This document shows, piece by piece, positions 41,929 to 54,245 of a DNA stretch of 64,000 nucleotides. The position numbers and the translations under genes are program-made. The notes below the pieces were generated by a model. It worked only from the letters and a program-made list of their open reading frames with translations. It searched no databases and was not told the origin of the DNA. Within the stretch, counting starts at the first letter, position 1; each line of letters opens with the position of its first letter. This DNA comes from Areca catechu (lineage: Eukaryota > Streptophyta > Magnoliopsida > Arecales > Arecaceae). The stretch spans positions 113,201,891-113,265,890 of the forward strand of contig CM038050.1 of assembly GCA_021397845.1 (NCBI GenBank), in the 5' to 3' direction.

Positions 41929-42662
41929 TGTTGCTGAGCTTCCACCTGGGCTAAGCTCGGTTCGCTGTGTTGGAGAGCTCCTTCGCCGGTCCACCTGCAC
42001 GAAGTCTCCTGGGCGCCGGAGGTGCTCCGGTGGGGGACACTCTGATGCTTAAGTTAGTAGGGGGTTTGGAGCAACAGAGTGGAGAGAAAGAGAGAAGAGT
42101 GTAATGTGGAGAAGAAAGAGCGTCTTACCCTAGTGGAGGCCCCCTGGATACTTTTATGGGTGTGAGATACTGCCAAAATTTATTAGAGGACAGAGATGAA
42201 GTCCCTGATTTGCCCCTAGGAGGATCGAAGTGATGGACAGGTGGCATAAAGTCGTGGCCATGTCGTGGAGTCCGTTGCAACATAATTCTGGTACCAGTTG
42301 GAGGGAATGTTCTGGAACCTTCGGGCGGTTCCCTGGATGCGGATAAGTCTGATGAGCTAAGCAGGAATAGATCAGCCGGTCCCAGGTTGGTCGGCTTTCA
42401 GTAGGTCAGCCACCAGTAGATCGGCCTCTAGAGGTCGGCCTCCAGTAGGTCAGCCTTCAGTAGGTCGGTTACCATTGAGTCAGCTGATCATCAGATGGGT
42501 CGGCCCCTAGAACAATAAGCCCAGTGCCTAATTGGCTCATTGGACCTTCGGTGGAGAACTCGTCAGGACCTCCATGAGAACCGATCGGTAGGAGCTTCAA
42601 CCCGTATCAACCGGCTGAATGCCTTGTCCGGCCTAACCTGGGCCGACCGGATGGATATAACA
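41929..42662 (-). repeat. Tat-2 5' LTR
   Basis: As written it runs from TGTTGCTGAGCTTCCACC to GGATATAACA and is a close match to 25121-25826. It contains the AGGTCGGC short repeats at about 42388-42480, with extra units. It is followed by the target duplication GGAAC. Confidence 0.92.
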
Positions 42663-43982
42663 GGAACCGAGGGGACTAGCAGGGAATACGAAGTGGCAGC
42701 AGGTTGAGGATGAATCCAATTCATCTTCAACGCAGCAATTAAGAGCAATAAATGGTGGTTTAATTTCAGCAAAAACGAGAACAAACGGGAGAGGAAAGGA
42801 CTTCTTAAAACCCCTGTTCGCCCAAGCCATTAATACCATGTGGAAGGATTTAAATCGGTTCACAACCGTTTCAAAAAATCCAAAACCAGTTCTAAACCGG
42901 TTCACTAACCAATTAGATCAAAATCTAATTAATAAATGGCTTGGTCAAGTCCTGGTTTCTCAGAAACAATTCCCGGTAGACCCGAACTAAATTTTGATCG
43001 ACCCAAAATCGAGTCAATCCAAAGAGTGCTCAATCAAACCGTTACTGAAATGATTCCTAATCATAAATTGGTACCTGGATCAGGGAGAGATCCTCTATGG
43101 CATGTGACCTCATAAGTTCAAACCTAGGCGGTAGCACTGGAACAACTCCAGTACCAGACAAGATAGCATCTAGCAATGAGTCCTGGCGTCCGGATAGGTC
43201 GAAGATGCGAGAGCAATCAATCGAACCTCTGGCATATGGTTACCATATAATTCATCCCTTTGACCTCCAATGCTTAGGATGACAGAGGGTTATACTGCCA
43301 ACCCTAGCAGAGTCAATCCACAACAAGTCTCAACCTCGCAAGTCCAGTGACTCCTCACTAGGACTACTCCGATCGAGGATTTGCTAAATTGAGACACTGC
43401 GAGACATTCAATCCAAACTACTTGGACAGGTCAATTCCATCTTGGTCCACCACTGCTCCACAAGTACTTGCCTGTACCTCGAAACCTTCCATCACTGGAT
43501 TAGAAATCCAGGTAGTTCAGCCCCAAAGCGCAGGGAGTTGCTTGCAAGCTACCATGATGACCTCAGGTCGGAGGGACACATATACCCATATCCAATCGTG
43601 AGTATCCCTTTGGCAGAAAAGGGGCTACATGGAGTCACATTCAATGAGATATCATATATCCCACTTGCAGATCACATCAGTGTCACCACACTCCTTTGGT
43701 CAAGACGACAACCAAACGGTGTGAACCATAACAATCTACACTTGATACATTGCTGTCCAGTACAATATATCCTTTGGTCATGAACCTAGTTTGAGGACCA
43801 CTCGATATATCCTCTCTATATCGGGTCCTAAGGACTTCATCACATGAAAAAGAGTTCATCATAGGGAAACGAAAGAATATGATGAGCTACAAAAATAATA
43901 TTTATTATTCATACAAAGAGTACAATACTCAGCACAACCATCTACAACCTAAGCGATTGGCTTTGGGACACAATTCCCAACA
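42663..43982 (-). repeat. Copia-B 3' LTR, part 2
   Basis: It continues the LTR interrupted at 25120 and matches about 52911-54239. It ends ATTCCCAACA next to the polypurine tract. The open frames inside it (such as 43442-43783) also appear in the 5' LTR and are not genes. Confidence 0.92.
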
Positions 43983-44804
43983 ACTCCCACTTGTACTAAA
44001 GCCAATCAGAAGAATATCTAATACCTATTTCCCTTTTGCAATAGTCGATCTCTTTTATTTCGAGGGATTTAGTAAAAATGTCAGGTAGATTTTCCTTTCC
44101 ATCAATCTTCATAAGATTGATGTCGCCTCGTTCTACGATCTCTCATACGAGGTGGTAGCACTGCAGAATATGCTTGGTGCGGTGATGAGATTTCGGTTCC
44201 TTAGCTTGAGAAATGGCTCCAATGCTGTCACAATACATTGGAACAGAACTATCTAGGGAAGATGCCATCCCTAGCTCTCCAAGGAACTTTTACAACCACA
44301 CAGCTTCCTTCGTTGCATCTGATGCTGCAAGAAATTTTGCCTCATAAATCGTGTCTGCAATTGTAGCCTGCTTGAAACTTTTCCAGCAAATTGCTCCTCC
44401 ATTCAGGATAAATACAAACCCCGACACACTCTTGCTATCATCTCTGTCTGACTAGAAATTAGAGTCAGTATATCCCACAAGTTTCAAGTCAGATTCTCCA
44501 TAAATCAGCCATTGGTCTTTAGTATTTCTCAAATACTTCAGGATGGACTTAACCACCTTACAATGCGCCTCACCTGGGTCAGACTAGTATTTGCTCACTA
44601 CTCTTAGTAAGTATGCCACGTCTGGTCTAGTACATGTCATAGCATACATGATAGGCCTACTGCTGAAACATAAGGTACTCTACTCATGCGCTCTCTTTCC
44701 TCAGGAGTTGTCGCATAATCCTTCGTGGAAAGAGTAATTCCAGAACCTATCAGAAGATAGCCTTTCTTGGAATTTTCCATGCTGAATCATTTCAGCACGG
44801 TATC
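43983..44804 (-). pseudogene. pol: Copia-B RNase H and end of RT, broken
   Basis: The minus strand starts with VLK, a stop, then FSMENSKKGYL (about 44793-44755), the motif following the RT thumb. It runs through multiple stops to the RNase H tail LPDIFTKSLEIKEIDY and a final DWL at about 44003. The polypurine tract (GTACAAGTGGGAGT on the minus strand) follows. It is the sense continuation of 47257. Confidence 0.85.
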
Positions 44805-47256
44805 TGAAAGGATTATGCCCTAAAGGCCAATCGAAATGTTGTATTTTGATGGGATTTTCTTTTATATCCCAAACCAGTGTATTGACATTATCAATTAATA
44901 AAGGCATTTTATTTTTATCATACGCTGTGTCTTATTAATTTTATTAAGATATGATGAACCCCATAAATTAGGGCTATGGTTCTAGGGTTATGATGAGATC
45001 ATACCAGTGAGATCTAAATCCTTAAAACCCTAATCTAGAATATTCCTAGTCGATGGGATATTGAGTAGGGGATCAATGTTTCCGGTAAGACCAGCACATC
45101 CTATGTATGCTTGGTGAAGAGGGAGACTGATCTCACAGTCACTTGTGTTTGACACTAATACTAGGATGTGGGTGCTCATTAGAGAATGAGTTCACTGAAT
45201 GGATCCAGCTTGAGAACATCTAATAGAACCTTATCTGTTTGTCAATAGATAGTTCTCATAGTGGGAGCAGTGCATGTGGTCCTTTGACCTGAGACTGCCA
45301 TGGTACCTTGTATGCATGAATCCATACTTTGGTTTACACTCAATCATGACACTGAGTCATGCATGGGGTGATACTGGGTATGGTGGATTGCATATGGAGG
45401 TTGTGAGTAGGTCAAAAAGGAATCGATCAACCCTAGTAAGAGGGAAGCGCATCCAGATGATTTCAATCAAATGAAGATTCGGGAAATCTTTGATCAAAGT
45501 ATGAACATTAGAAATAGATTATAATGGTTCATTAATGAATCATCATTATCAGATTGAGCAAGGAATGAATATGAAATTGGATTTGACAAGTATCCATATC
45601 CATCGTCATATTCAGGGTGCAAGTAGATCAAAGGACTGAATTGCCCGGTAACTCACCATTGAAGGGTATTTTGGTAAATCCATCAAAATTCCTCATCTTC
45701 CGGGTAGGCATGATACATTGCTAGACATCAATCTTGTCTTGTAGGTCTTCATGAACCAATTGATTTGGTTTCATGAGCCAATCCGATGTGTGATTCGAAT
45801 TGGACAATTAGGTGAGCCAATTTGACCTAATTAGGTCAATTGGGTTCGATCGGATCGAATCGGCTCAAACCTAAACCTACTACTAGCTAGATGTAGAACC
45901 CAATGGGTCACACACAATAGAGACTTAGCCAAGGAAGTCATTCATGATTTAATTAGGGTCATAGGAGCCTAATTGGTTAGCTGGATTACATACTAGCATA
46001 TGTAGGCTAACCTAATTCCTAACCCAATTGGATTGGGTCCGGTTGCTTGCTAATTGGGCTAACCTAATTATGGGAAACCTAAATTAGGTTGATTCCTAAG
46101 TAGGGCTAGCCTAATCAGAGCTAAATCTAATTTTAATTTGGATTTAAGGGCATTTTAGGCGCCATACATGAAGAGTCCCAATGGCATGGGACTCTTGATA
46201 CCTAAATGATACCTTAACTTCAAAAGGGCACAGAATGAGCTATAGATCTCTGATTTGAATATAATTTATATGGTCAGAAAGGAAATTTTATGATCTTTCC
46301 AATGACACCCATATTGCTTATGTTTTAACTGGTCAACATTATTTGAAATTTGTGTGGAAGAAGGATGGCACATGCGGTGCATGAAGAGTCGCAACTCTTC
46401 ATGTGGCGCGCGGTTCTGATGGAGAGTCCTTCTGCTATCTGGACTCTTCATAATCTCCAATGTTTGGAGATTGAAGAGGCACCTCTTGGATTCCCAGGGA
46501 CCGGTAATTAATATGTGGCAAGTGAGAATTCGTCCAGATAAAAGAAGGGATGCTAATAAGGCTTTCGATACATGAATGGACTTATTAGATATGATTTTTC
46601 AAGCCAGATAACTTCCCTTCGGTCTTGAAAAGTCATATCTGATAAGGTGATGGGAGGACATATCACACGCCCATCTTGTATCTAAAAATAGGGGACGGTG
46701 AAATGAGTCTCATATATGAATTCCATCGAAGTACTATTCTGAGTGTCTCTCTCTCCCTCCTTCTTTCTTTAAGACAAGACTTGTCTTGTTAAGACAAGGT
46801 CTTTTCTACTAGGACAAGGCTTTATTTTAGGACAAAAGCCTAAGAGGTCCTAGAGGAGGGTTGTCCTAAAACCAAGAGTGGTTTAGGAGAGTGTCTTTAG
46901 TGCCCTACAGTAGGACACGGTGTCCTACAGTGGTCAATAGACCAAAGGCTGCCGAAAGAGTTCCACTTCTCCAAGCAACTTGAAGGAGTAGTTCTTCCTT
47001 GGTCCGAGTTTCGTGTGGATCACCATTGGATGGCGAACGTTTGGGCACCTGGTGGAGAAGAAGGCTGAATCAGGGTTTTCTTCATCGGATTGGATACTAG
47101 CGGTTCAGGTTGGTGCCTAAACTCTAGTTTATATTATATATGCATGTTCGTATGTTTTAATTCCTAGTAAGGATATATTGGGTTAAGGGTTTGGTAGTGG
47201 TTTCATAATAAATTTTTGAAATCCACGCTTCCGTCCTGGTCACCAAAACCCTTACA
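44805..47256 (+). repeat. Solo copia LTR F
   Basis: It is 2452 bp long, begins TGAAAGGATTATGCCC and ends ACCCTTACA, inserted in Copia-B RT. Flanks GTATC (44800-44804) and ATATC (47257-47261) fit a target duplication with one change. It is related to the Copia-A LTR over its first ~500 bp and in patches after that. A TATA-like CTAAAAATAGGGG lies near 46680. U3 palindromes are CCA-ending AAGAGTCCCA/TGGGACTCTT (46171-46196), CATGAAGAGT/ACTCTTCATG (46380-46403) and AGAGTCC/GGACTCT (46423-46447). Confidence 0.9.
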
Positions 47257-48290
47257 ATATCAATGTACGTAGATTGGGACAATCCCAGAAGCCTCTTAGA
47301 TCTATCTCTATAGATCTTCATACCCAGTATGTAAAAAGCTTCACCCAAGTCCTTAATGGAGAACTGAGATGATAACCAAACCTTTATTCCTTGTAATGCT
47401 GCATCATTCCCGATTAAGAGAATGTCATTAACATAGAGTACTAGGAATACAATCACAGAACCATTAACCCACTTATAGATGCACGGTTCTTCTCTGTTCC
47501 TAACGAAGCCATACGATTTGATACACCTATCAAACCATAAGTCCTAACTTCGAGATGCTTGCTTGAGTCCATAAATGGACCTAAAAAACTTGCATACTTT
47601 TGACTCATCTGAGGATGTGAACCCTTCAGGCTATATCATATATACCTCCTCTTCTAGCTCCCCATTTAGGAAAGCGGTTCGGACATCCATCTACCAGATC
47701 TTGTAATCAAAATATGCTGCTAAAGCAAGCATGATCTGAATGGATTTGAGCATTGCCACCGGGGAGAAAGTCTCGTTATAATCGATACCATATCACTAAC
47801 GATACACCTTGGCAACCAGATGGGCTTTATAGGTCTCCACCTTCCCATCTGCACCCCTTTTCCTCTTGAAGATCCACTTGCACCCGATGGGTTTAATCCC
47901 TTCAGGCGGATCAACCAATGTCCATTCCATGGACTCCATTTTGGATCGCATAGCTCCAAGCCATGCCTCAGAGTTAGATCTCTGAAGTACATCCATATAG
48001 GTGATCGGATCCTCATTGTTCTCGTCGAGCTCAATGGGATTGCTGTCCCGGACCAAGAAATCGTAGTATTTGTCTGGCTGATGCGGTACTCTACCGGATC
48101 TCCTAATAATGGGTTCTGGGTGTGATCCAATCACAGCCGGTTCTATGATGTCCTTAGAGTGTGCAGGTTCTTCTACTGGCTGAACTTCACCAAGTTCAAT
48201 CTTAGAGGCTACAGTCCCTTCTCCAAGAAACTCCTTTTCCAAAAAGATAACCCTAAGAGCGATGAATACTTTCTGTTCATCCTCCAAGTA
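47257..48290 (-). pseudogene. pol: Copia-B reverse transcriptase, catalytic motif YVND
   Basis: The frame from 48287 has the linker SGRVPHQPDKYYDFLV and the RT start EAWLGAMRSKMESMEWTLVD, then GCKWIFKRKRGADGKVETYK (about 47880-47821) and a stop at 47796. After several stops, FLVLYVNDILLIGND (about 47447-47403) is the catalytic motif with the first Asp of YVDD replaced by Asn. FSIKDLGEAFYILGMKIYRD and LGLSQSTYID follow up to 47257, where LTR F interrupts. Confidence 0.9.
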
Positions 48291-49276
48291 GAAGAAATAT
48301 CCTTTGGTTTTCTTAGGGTAACCAATAAACAGGCACCAATCAGACCTAGAACCAAGTTTATCTGAGTCTAAACACTTTACATAAGCTGGACAACCCCAGA
48401 TCCGAAGGTGTGAGATTGTGGGCTTACATCCAGTCTACATCTCATATGGAGTGGAGACAACAGACTTACTCAGAACATTATTTAATAAATGACAAGCTGT
48501 TTCAAGTGCATATCCCCAAAAGGATAGCAGCAGAGTTGCAAAGCCTATCATGGATAGAACCATGTCCAACAGGGTTCGATTCCTTCTTTCGAACACACCA
48601 TTCAACTGTTGTGTTCCTGGAGGCGTCCATTGAGAGAGAATCCCATTCTTCTCAAGGTATGTCAAAAACTCACCAAATAGATATTCACCGCCTTGATCAG
48701 ATCGAAGAGTTTTAATACTTTTTCCAGTTTGTTTCTCTACTTCATTACGATATCGTTTAAACATTTTAAACGATTCAGATTTATGTCTCATCAAAAAGAC
48801 ATAACCAAACCTCGAAAGATTGTTATAAACAAAATGAAATACCTGTATCCTCCTCTAGCACTAACTATCATGGGTCCGCATACATCAGTACGTATGAGAT
48901 TTAGAAGTTCTGTAGCTCTTTCACCTTTTCTAATAAAAGGTGACTTGGTCATTTTATTAAATAAACAGGATTCACAAGTAGGCAGTGATTCAGAATCACT
49001 GACCTTGAGGAGACCTTCTCCTCGCAACTTGTTTATCCTATTCTGGTTTACATGACCTAGCCTACAGTGCCAAAGATACAGATCATTGATATTTTCTAAC
49101 CTTGGGCGTTTGCTAGATATGTACATTACACTAACAGGCCATGACATTACATAAATGCCATTATTTAACTTAGCTTTCATTATCACAGAGTTATTCAAAA
49201 TAACTTGGCAAATATCTCCTTTTATTGATAGTTCAAAACCATAATTGGCCAAAAGGCCTACAGAGATAATGCACAT
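48291..49276 (-). pseudogene. pol: Copia-B integrase
   Basis: The GAG-pre-integrase zinc region LYLWHCRLGHVNQNRINKL and CESCLFNKMTKSPF is at about 49070-48938. The core has TDVCGPMIVSARGGYRYFIL (first D), TLRSDQGGEYLFGEFL (second D) and NGVFERRNRTLLDMV (E). The frame is broken near 48791. The C-terminal part runs to about 48300. Confidence 0.9.
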
Positions 49277-50372
49277 AATGAAATTGGGACAATAATGACA
49301 ATCACTAACTCGATAGTACAGAACTCAAAGACAAGACTCAGAACCCCGATCGCCAGTACTGGAACATGATTTCCATTCTCGATGCTCAGGAACTGTTCCC
49401 CATCCTCGAATCTCTTGCTAACTTGTAGTCCTTGTAACGAATTACAAACATGAATAGGACTACCGATATCCAATACCCAGTTAGTAATATCATAAACAGA
49501 GAAATTACAAGGTTTTATCATATAAATACCTTGTCCAGCACTCTGCTGTTTTCCCTTCCTAGGCCTGTTCGGGTCTAGGGATACTTGGTAAAGAGGACAG
49601 TTCCTCTTCCAGTGTCTCCGCTTCTTGCAATAGAAGCACTTTGCAAAAGACCGGTCAGCTTTCACTTTCATGGTCTGACTCGAGCTAGGAGCATTCAGCA
49701 CCTTCTTTCCCTTTCTTTTATTCTTCCCTTTCTTAAAGGGACGATGACCTCTAGAACCTCCCACTAAATTCACCACCCCCTTGTTCAGTTGGTGATCTTT
49801 CTTGAAAGTCTACAGTAATCCCATCAAACCATGGTAATTTACTGCAGGCTTATTCATTCTGTAATGATCGAGAAAGTCAAGATAGGAAGAGGGCAGAAAA
49901 TTCAAGATCGCATCCTTGCCGAGCTGCTCGTGCAAGGGACAACCGAGCTTGCCCAACTTTTGTATCAACTCGATCATGTACAATACATGATCAGTGATAG
50001 AACCACCATTCGGCATCTTGGCATTGTATATGGCACAAGACACTTTGTATCGCTCTACATCATCCGGTGTGCTGAAAGATTCCTTCAACTTTTGAAGAAT
50101 CTCATCTGGTTGGGCCTCCTCGAACTTGCGATTGAACTCATCATCATTACTGCTAGCATAATGCATCGGACAGTAGTCTGATCAGAAATCCACTTCTGAT
50201 AAGTGTCCATAACCGAACTTCGAGCATTGATAGAGGGAATTTCAGGTGCCAGATCCGTTATCACATAAAGGATCCGTTCATGCTCCAGGACAATCCTCAA
50301 CTTTCGATACCAACTATCAAAGTTGTGACCCTTCAACTTCTCATTATCAAGAAGTGATCGGAGCGAAAGATT
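49258..50372 (-). pseudogene. gag: Copia-B gag and protease
   Basis: The gag begins around SSNLSLRSLLDNEKLKGHNF (about 50382-50323), where the usual initiator Met codon appears as ATT. It continues with DSWYRKLRIVLEHERILYVI, a frameshift near 50160, MLAVMM/ASSNDDEFNRKFE, SITDHVLYMIELIQKLGKLG and a stop at 49810. The knuckle CFYCKKRRHWKRNCPLYQ is at about 49637-49584. The protease site NWVLDIGSPIHVCNSL (about 49478-49431) has DIG for DTG. Confidence 0.86.
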
Positions 50373-50382
50373 TGAAGAAATC

Positions 50383-51982
50383 TGAAAGGAAAATCAAGAC
50401 CATATTAGAGTATGAATCAATTAATTAACCAAAAGTCTTGGACTTTAGTCTAAAGGTCTCTCTCACTAATTTTTCAGATTAGGTGCCTCTAACTCCAATC
50501 CATGAAATCACTATTTCATAGTGTAACTAAAATCCAATAGACCATGTATGAGCCCGACTATGGCCAACTCACCCATACGTGGCTAAAGGTAGGTTCACCA
50601 ACCAATTGCTTCCCTAAGCAACTTCCAGTAATTTATTTTGTCCCAGAGAACACCACAATCGGCCTAGGGGCCTCCTATTGCGGGTCTCCGGTTAGGTCTA
50701 ACCATTAACATGATAAATGCAATACTTCCAACCAACGAATGATCAAGCTCGACTATGACCGGCTCACCTGATCATCGTCAAGAAGGTTGCACTAAACCAT
50801 CATCTATGAGAGAGCAATTCCAGTAACCGGATGCACACCCGTTCTATGGAACTGCTGATGAATACCAAGTTAAAGGACACATTACTAACTCACTTAATGG
50901 GAGGCTAAGACACCATCAACTCTTTGACTTAGTCTTTTTCAGGACCTAATAATTTTAGAGGATTTTAGGATATGACAAAAGAATAAGACAAGAACATGGA
51001 TCATCCTCCCACTGAACAAATCAGTTTTCAGGAGGGTTGAACCAAATCAACAATTGATCCATGGGAACCTACCGATCAGTCAGACTGATCAACCTGGGTG
51101 ACATGGGTTAACTCGAGTCAATGAGCTTTTCTAATCAGTCCTGGTCGACTTGACTGGCCAGGTAGGTGAGATCATGGGTGAGTATTTGCCATTAACCATC
51201 TTTCCTAGACACTAACCAAGTTGGCCTAGAAAGAGGTAGCCTCATACAACCATGATCACAATGCCAAACCTACCTCAACACCAATCGCTTTACCAGACTC
51301 GATCAGACTAGCCTAAAAACTCGGGCTTCCACGAAGCCACTAATTAAATCCATTTAGATGAATGGACTAACCCATCTAACTATTAGATAGATCTAAAAGA
51401 AGGACCTTAATCAACTTTTGATTAGTCTTCTTATTATCCAGTTCAACTAAATATAGGTCTAACCCATATTATGGACCCAATTAGACAGCTAACCCAATTA
51501 ACCCAATTGGCTTATTTAAATGACATTAGGTTTCATAAATCCTAAGATAACTTGTCATTTAATTAATCATACAATTCAAAATTATTTGAATATAAGCCAA
51601 TATTTTAATTAAAACAATTTTAATTAAAACATGTAAAACTCTTTTTATATAAAACTTCATGCATCATATCTAGTCATTCTTTTATAAATATTACATGCCA
51701 AAATGTATCTGAATTAAAACAATTTATAAATATTACATGCCAAAATGTATCTGAATTAAAATAATTTTAATTCCTTTGATTTCCTTAAAGGATCCTTCTA
51801 AAAAGGCCAACATAGACGAACCGCATCGTGCCAAAGATACACGGTCATGGTGAAGGTCTCAACTAGATTCTTAAAAGTGCTCTCTAATCATACCCTATGA
51901 TTAAGATACAAATACATATCAAAAGATTAAACATTTTAATCTACTATACATGCAATCAAGATATGTTACTCCTGAACCTGGT
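50383..51982 (-). other. Copia-B leader with repeated hairpins
   Basis: There is no coding motif in 1.6 kb. Two hairpins share a near-constant 23-nt loop containing CGACTATG with different stems: CCATGTATG/CATACGTGG (50542-50550 with 50574-50582) and TGATCA/TGATCA plus CGA/TCG (50736-50777). Near the PBS are AATCATA/TATGATT (51886-51902) and AGATTAAA/TTTAATCT (51924-51942). An M-like block with GTGTCTAGGAAAG and CACCTACCTGGCCAG lies at about 51237-51151 on the minus strand. A 42-bp tandem duplication occupies about 51681-51764. Confidence 0.6.
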
Positions 51983-51994
51983 GCTCTGATACCA
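51983..51994 (-). other. Primer-binding site of Copia-B (initiator tRNA-Met type)
   Basis: On the minus strand TGGTATCAGAGC follows the LTR end by one base. Confidence 0.93.
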
Positions 51995-51995
51995 C

Positions 51996-54239
51996 TGAAA
52001 GAAAAGCGGGTTGCAGGTGCCTACACTAAGCATGCAATAGCGAAAGGAGTAGGTATGTATTTTAAAATATTTTTAAAATAACAGTGGAAAACCTACTATG
52101 CACGGGATCTAACAATTTCAAGATGCAAGTATAGGCATAACATGGCATAACACTGGCATGTAATATTTATAAACAATTATATAAACCTAGATCTAGGCAT
52201 GCATGAAAAAGTAAAATCAAAAATATTATCTTATTCCTGCTTGGAATAAAATAGGAATAATTATGGAATAGCTGGAATATCAGGAATAAGTTTATTCCTG
52301 TCTTCTTCTTCCAGCAAGCTTTTGGAACATTGTTTTCTTCCTCTCTTAAACAGCAACAAATCCCAAATCAAAACAGCAAATCCTTAATCTCTTCTCCTTC
52401 ACCAACAGCAAGGCAAACTCTTGTTTCAATGGAGAGTGATTTGCATCGATCTTCCAATGTTGAAGTCTTTTATCTCTTCCTCTCTTCCAAGTGCAGTAAA
52501 CCTGTAACCAAAACAGAGCAAAGAGGAACCAGCAGCAATGGAGGTTGCAGCAGCTCTTAGGTGCTCAAGCGAACACCCTCTAGAGGGGGGACACGCATGG
52601 GCTTCCTCTGATCCGCTTCTCATGTGATTCTAATCGCCGGAATGCCTTGAAAGGGTGAGGGGAGGAAGGAAGAACAGAATGCTCTGTTCTCTTGCTACTT
52701 TCTCCAAAACAGATTTGACTTCCTTCCACCGATTGAGCACTTCAAACAACAGGGAATCAAGAATTCTTTCTCTCTTAATCTCTCACCAAAACCCAGCTCC
52801 AAAACCATCGGGTTGAAAGAAGAATAAAGCTCTCCATGGAAGAAGGCCTGCTAAGTTTTCTCACCACCTAGAATTTATAAACAGAATGAAACATAGAAAC
52901 GGTGATTGGGAACCGAGGGGACTAGCAGGGAATACGAAGTGGCAGCAGGTTGAGGACGAATCCAATTCATCTTCAACGCAGTGATTAAGAGCTATAAATG
53001 GTGGTTTAATTTCAGCAAAAACGAGAACAAACAGGAGAGGAAAGGACTTCCTAAAACCCCTGTTTGCCCAAGCCATTAATACTGTGTGGAAGGATTTAAA
53101 TCAGTTCACAACCGGCTCAAAAAATCCAAAACCGGTTCTAAACCAGTTCACTAACTAATTAGATCAACATCTAATTAATAAATGGCTTGGTCAAGTCCTG
53201 GTTTCCCAAAAACAATTTCTGGTAAACCCGAACTAAATTTTGATCGATCCAAAACTGAGTCAATCCAAAGAGTGGTCAATCAAATCATTACCGAAATGAT
53301 TCCTAATCATAAATCGGTACCTGGATCAGGGAGAGATCTTCTATGGCATGTGACCTCATAGGTTCGAACCTAGGCGGTAGCACTGGAATAATTCCAGTAC
53401 CAGCACAAGATACCATCTAGCAATGGGTCTCGGCATCCGGATATGTCGAATATGCGAGAGCAATCAATCGAACCTCTGGCATATGGTTATCGTATAATTT
53501 ACCCCTTTGACCTCCAATGCTCAGGATGACCTAGGGTTATACTGCAAATCCTAGCAGAGTCAATCCACAACATGTCTCAACCTCGCAAGTCTAGTGACTC
53601 CTCACTAGGACTACTCTGGCCGAGGATTTGCTAAATTGAGACACTGCGAGACATTCAATCCAAACTACTTGATAGGTTAATTCCATCTTGGTCCACCACT
53701 GCTCTACAAGTACTTGCCTGTACCTCGAAACCTTCCATCACTGGATTAGAAATCCAGGTAGTTCGGCACCAAAGCACAGGGAGTTGCTTGCAAGCTACCA
53801 TGATGACCTCAGGTCGGAGGGACACATATACCCATATCCAATCGTGAGTATCCCTTTGGCAGAAAAGGGGCTACATAGAGTCACGTTCAATGAGATATCA
53901 TATATCCCACTTGCAGATCACATCAGTGTCACCACACTCCTTTGGTCAAGAGGACAACCAAACGATGTGAACCACAATAACCTACACTTGATACATTGCC
54001 ATCCAGTATAATGTATCCTTTAGTCATGAACCTGGTTTAAGGACCACTCGATATATCCTCTCTATATCGAAGTCAATGTAGTCTTAAGGACTTCATCACA
54101 TGAAAAAGAGTTCATTATAGGAAAACGAAAGAATGTGATGAGCTACCAAAATAATTTTTATTAATTCATACAAAGAGTACAATACTCAGCACAACAGTCT
54201 ACAGCATAGGCAATTGGCTTTGGGACACAATTCCCAACA
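51996..54239 (-). repeat. Copia-B 5' LTR
   Basis: It is 2244 bp long and, as written, starts TGAAAGAAAAGCGGG and ends ATTCCCAACA. The minus-strand TATA box TATAAAT is at 52873-52879. It matches the two pieces of the 3' LTR. The base after 54239 belongs to Chromo-2; the 5 bp there (TGCAC) are the likely target duplication, whose partner is not in the window. Confidence 0.92.
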
Positions 54240-54245
54240 TGCACA

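Larger units (their letters stand above)
25121..42662 (-). mobile_element. Tat-2: Ty3/gypsy Tat-lineage retrotransposon, split by Copia-A
   Basis: LTRs 25121-25826 and 41929-42662 flank the element, with a perfect 5-bp target duplication GGAAC (25116-25120 and 42663-42667). Sense is minus: gag, PR, RT, RNase H, aRNH, IN, then a 45-bp repeat zone and a plus-strand antisense ORF. Copia-A (31234-38436) sits inside RNase H. Without it the element is about 10.3 kb. Stops and frameshifts occur throughout, but fewer than in Tat-1, and the RT motif YIDD is intact. Confidence 0.93.
24332..54239 (-). mobile_element. Copia-B: Ty1/copia retrotransposon, split by Tat-2 and solo LTR F
   Basis: The sense strand is minus. 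The 5' LTR is 51996-54239, with PBS 51983-51994, leader, gag (49258-50372), protease, integrase, RT, RNase H and PPT (43983-43997). The 3' LTR lies in two visible pieces, 42663-43982 and 24332-25120. Tat-2 (25121-42662) interrupts the 3' LTR and solo LTR F (44805-47256) interrupts RT. The order PR-IN-RT-RH is that of copia. Many stops and a YVND motif show it is dead. The far end of its 3' LTR is lost at the Tat-1 junction. Confidence 0.9.

Noticed and set aside
43442..43783. 113-codon + strand ORF, repeated at 53688-54011
   Set aside because: Both copies lie at the same position in the two Copia-B LTRs, on the strand opposite to its transcription, and show no domain.
46780..46860. Repeated AAGACAAG/GGACAAGG words in LTR F and in the Copia-A LTR as a satellite
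   Set aside because: Only a few irregular copies in the transcribed part of the LTR. Likely simple sequence shared by related LTR families.
51820..51900. Possible module N in Copia-B (ACCATGACCGTG and CGGTTCGTCTATG on the minus strand)
   Set aside because: Only the first landmark is convincing. The TCCCATTC and GCGTGTAGGG parts are not found, so I do not count it.
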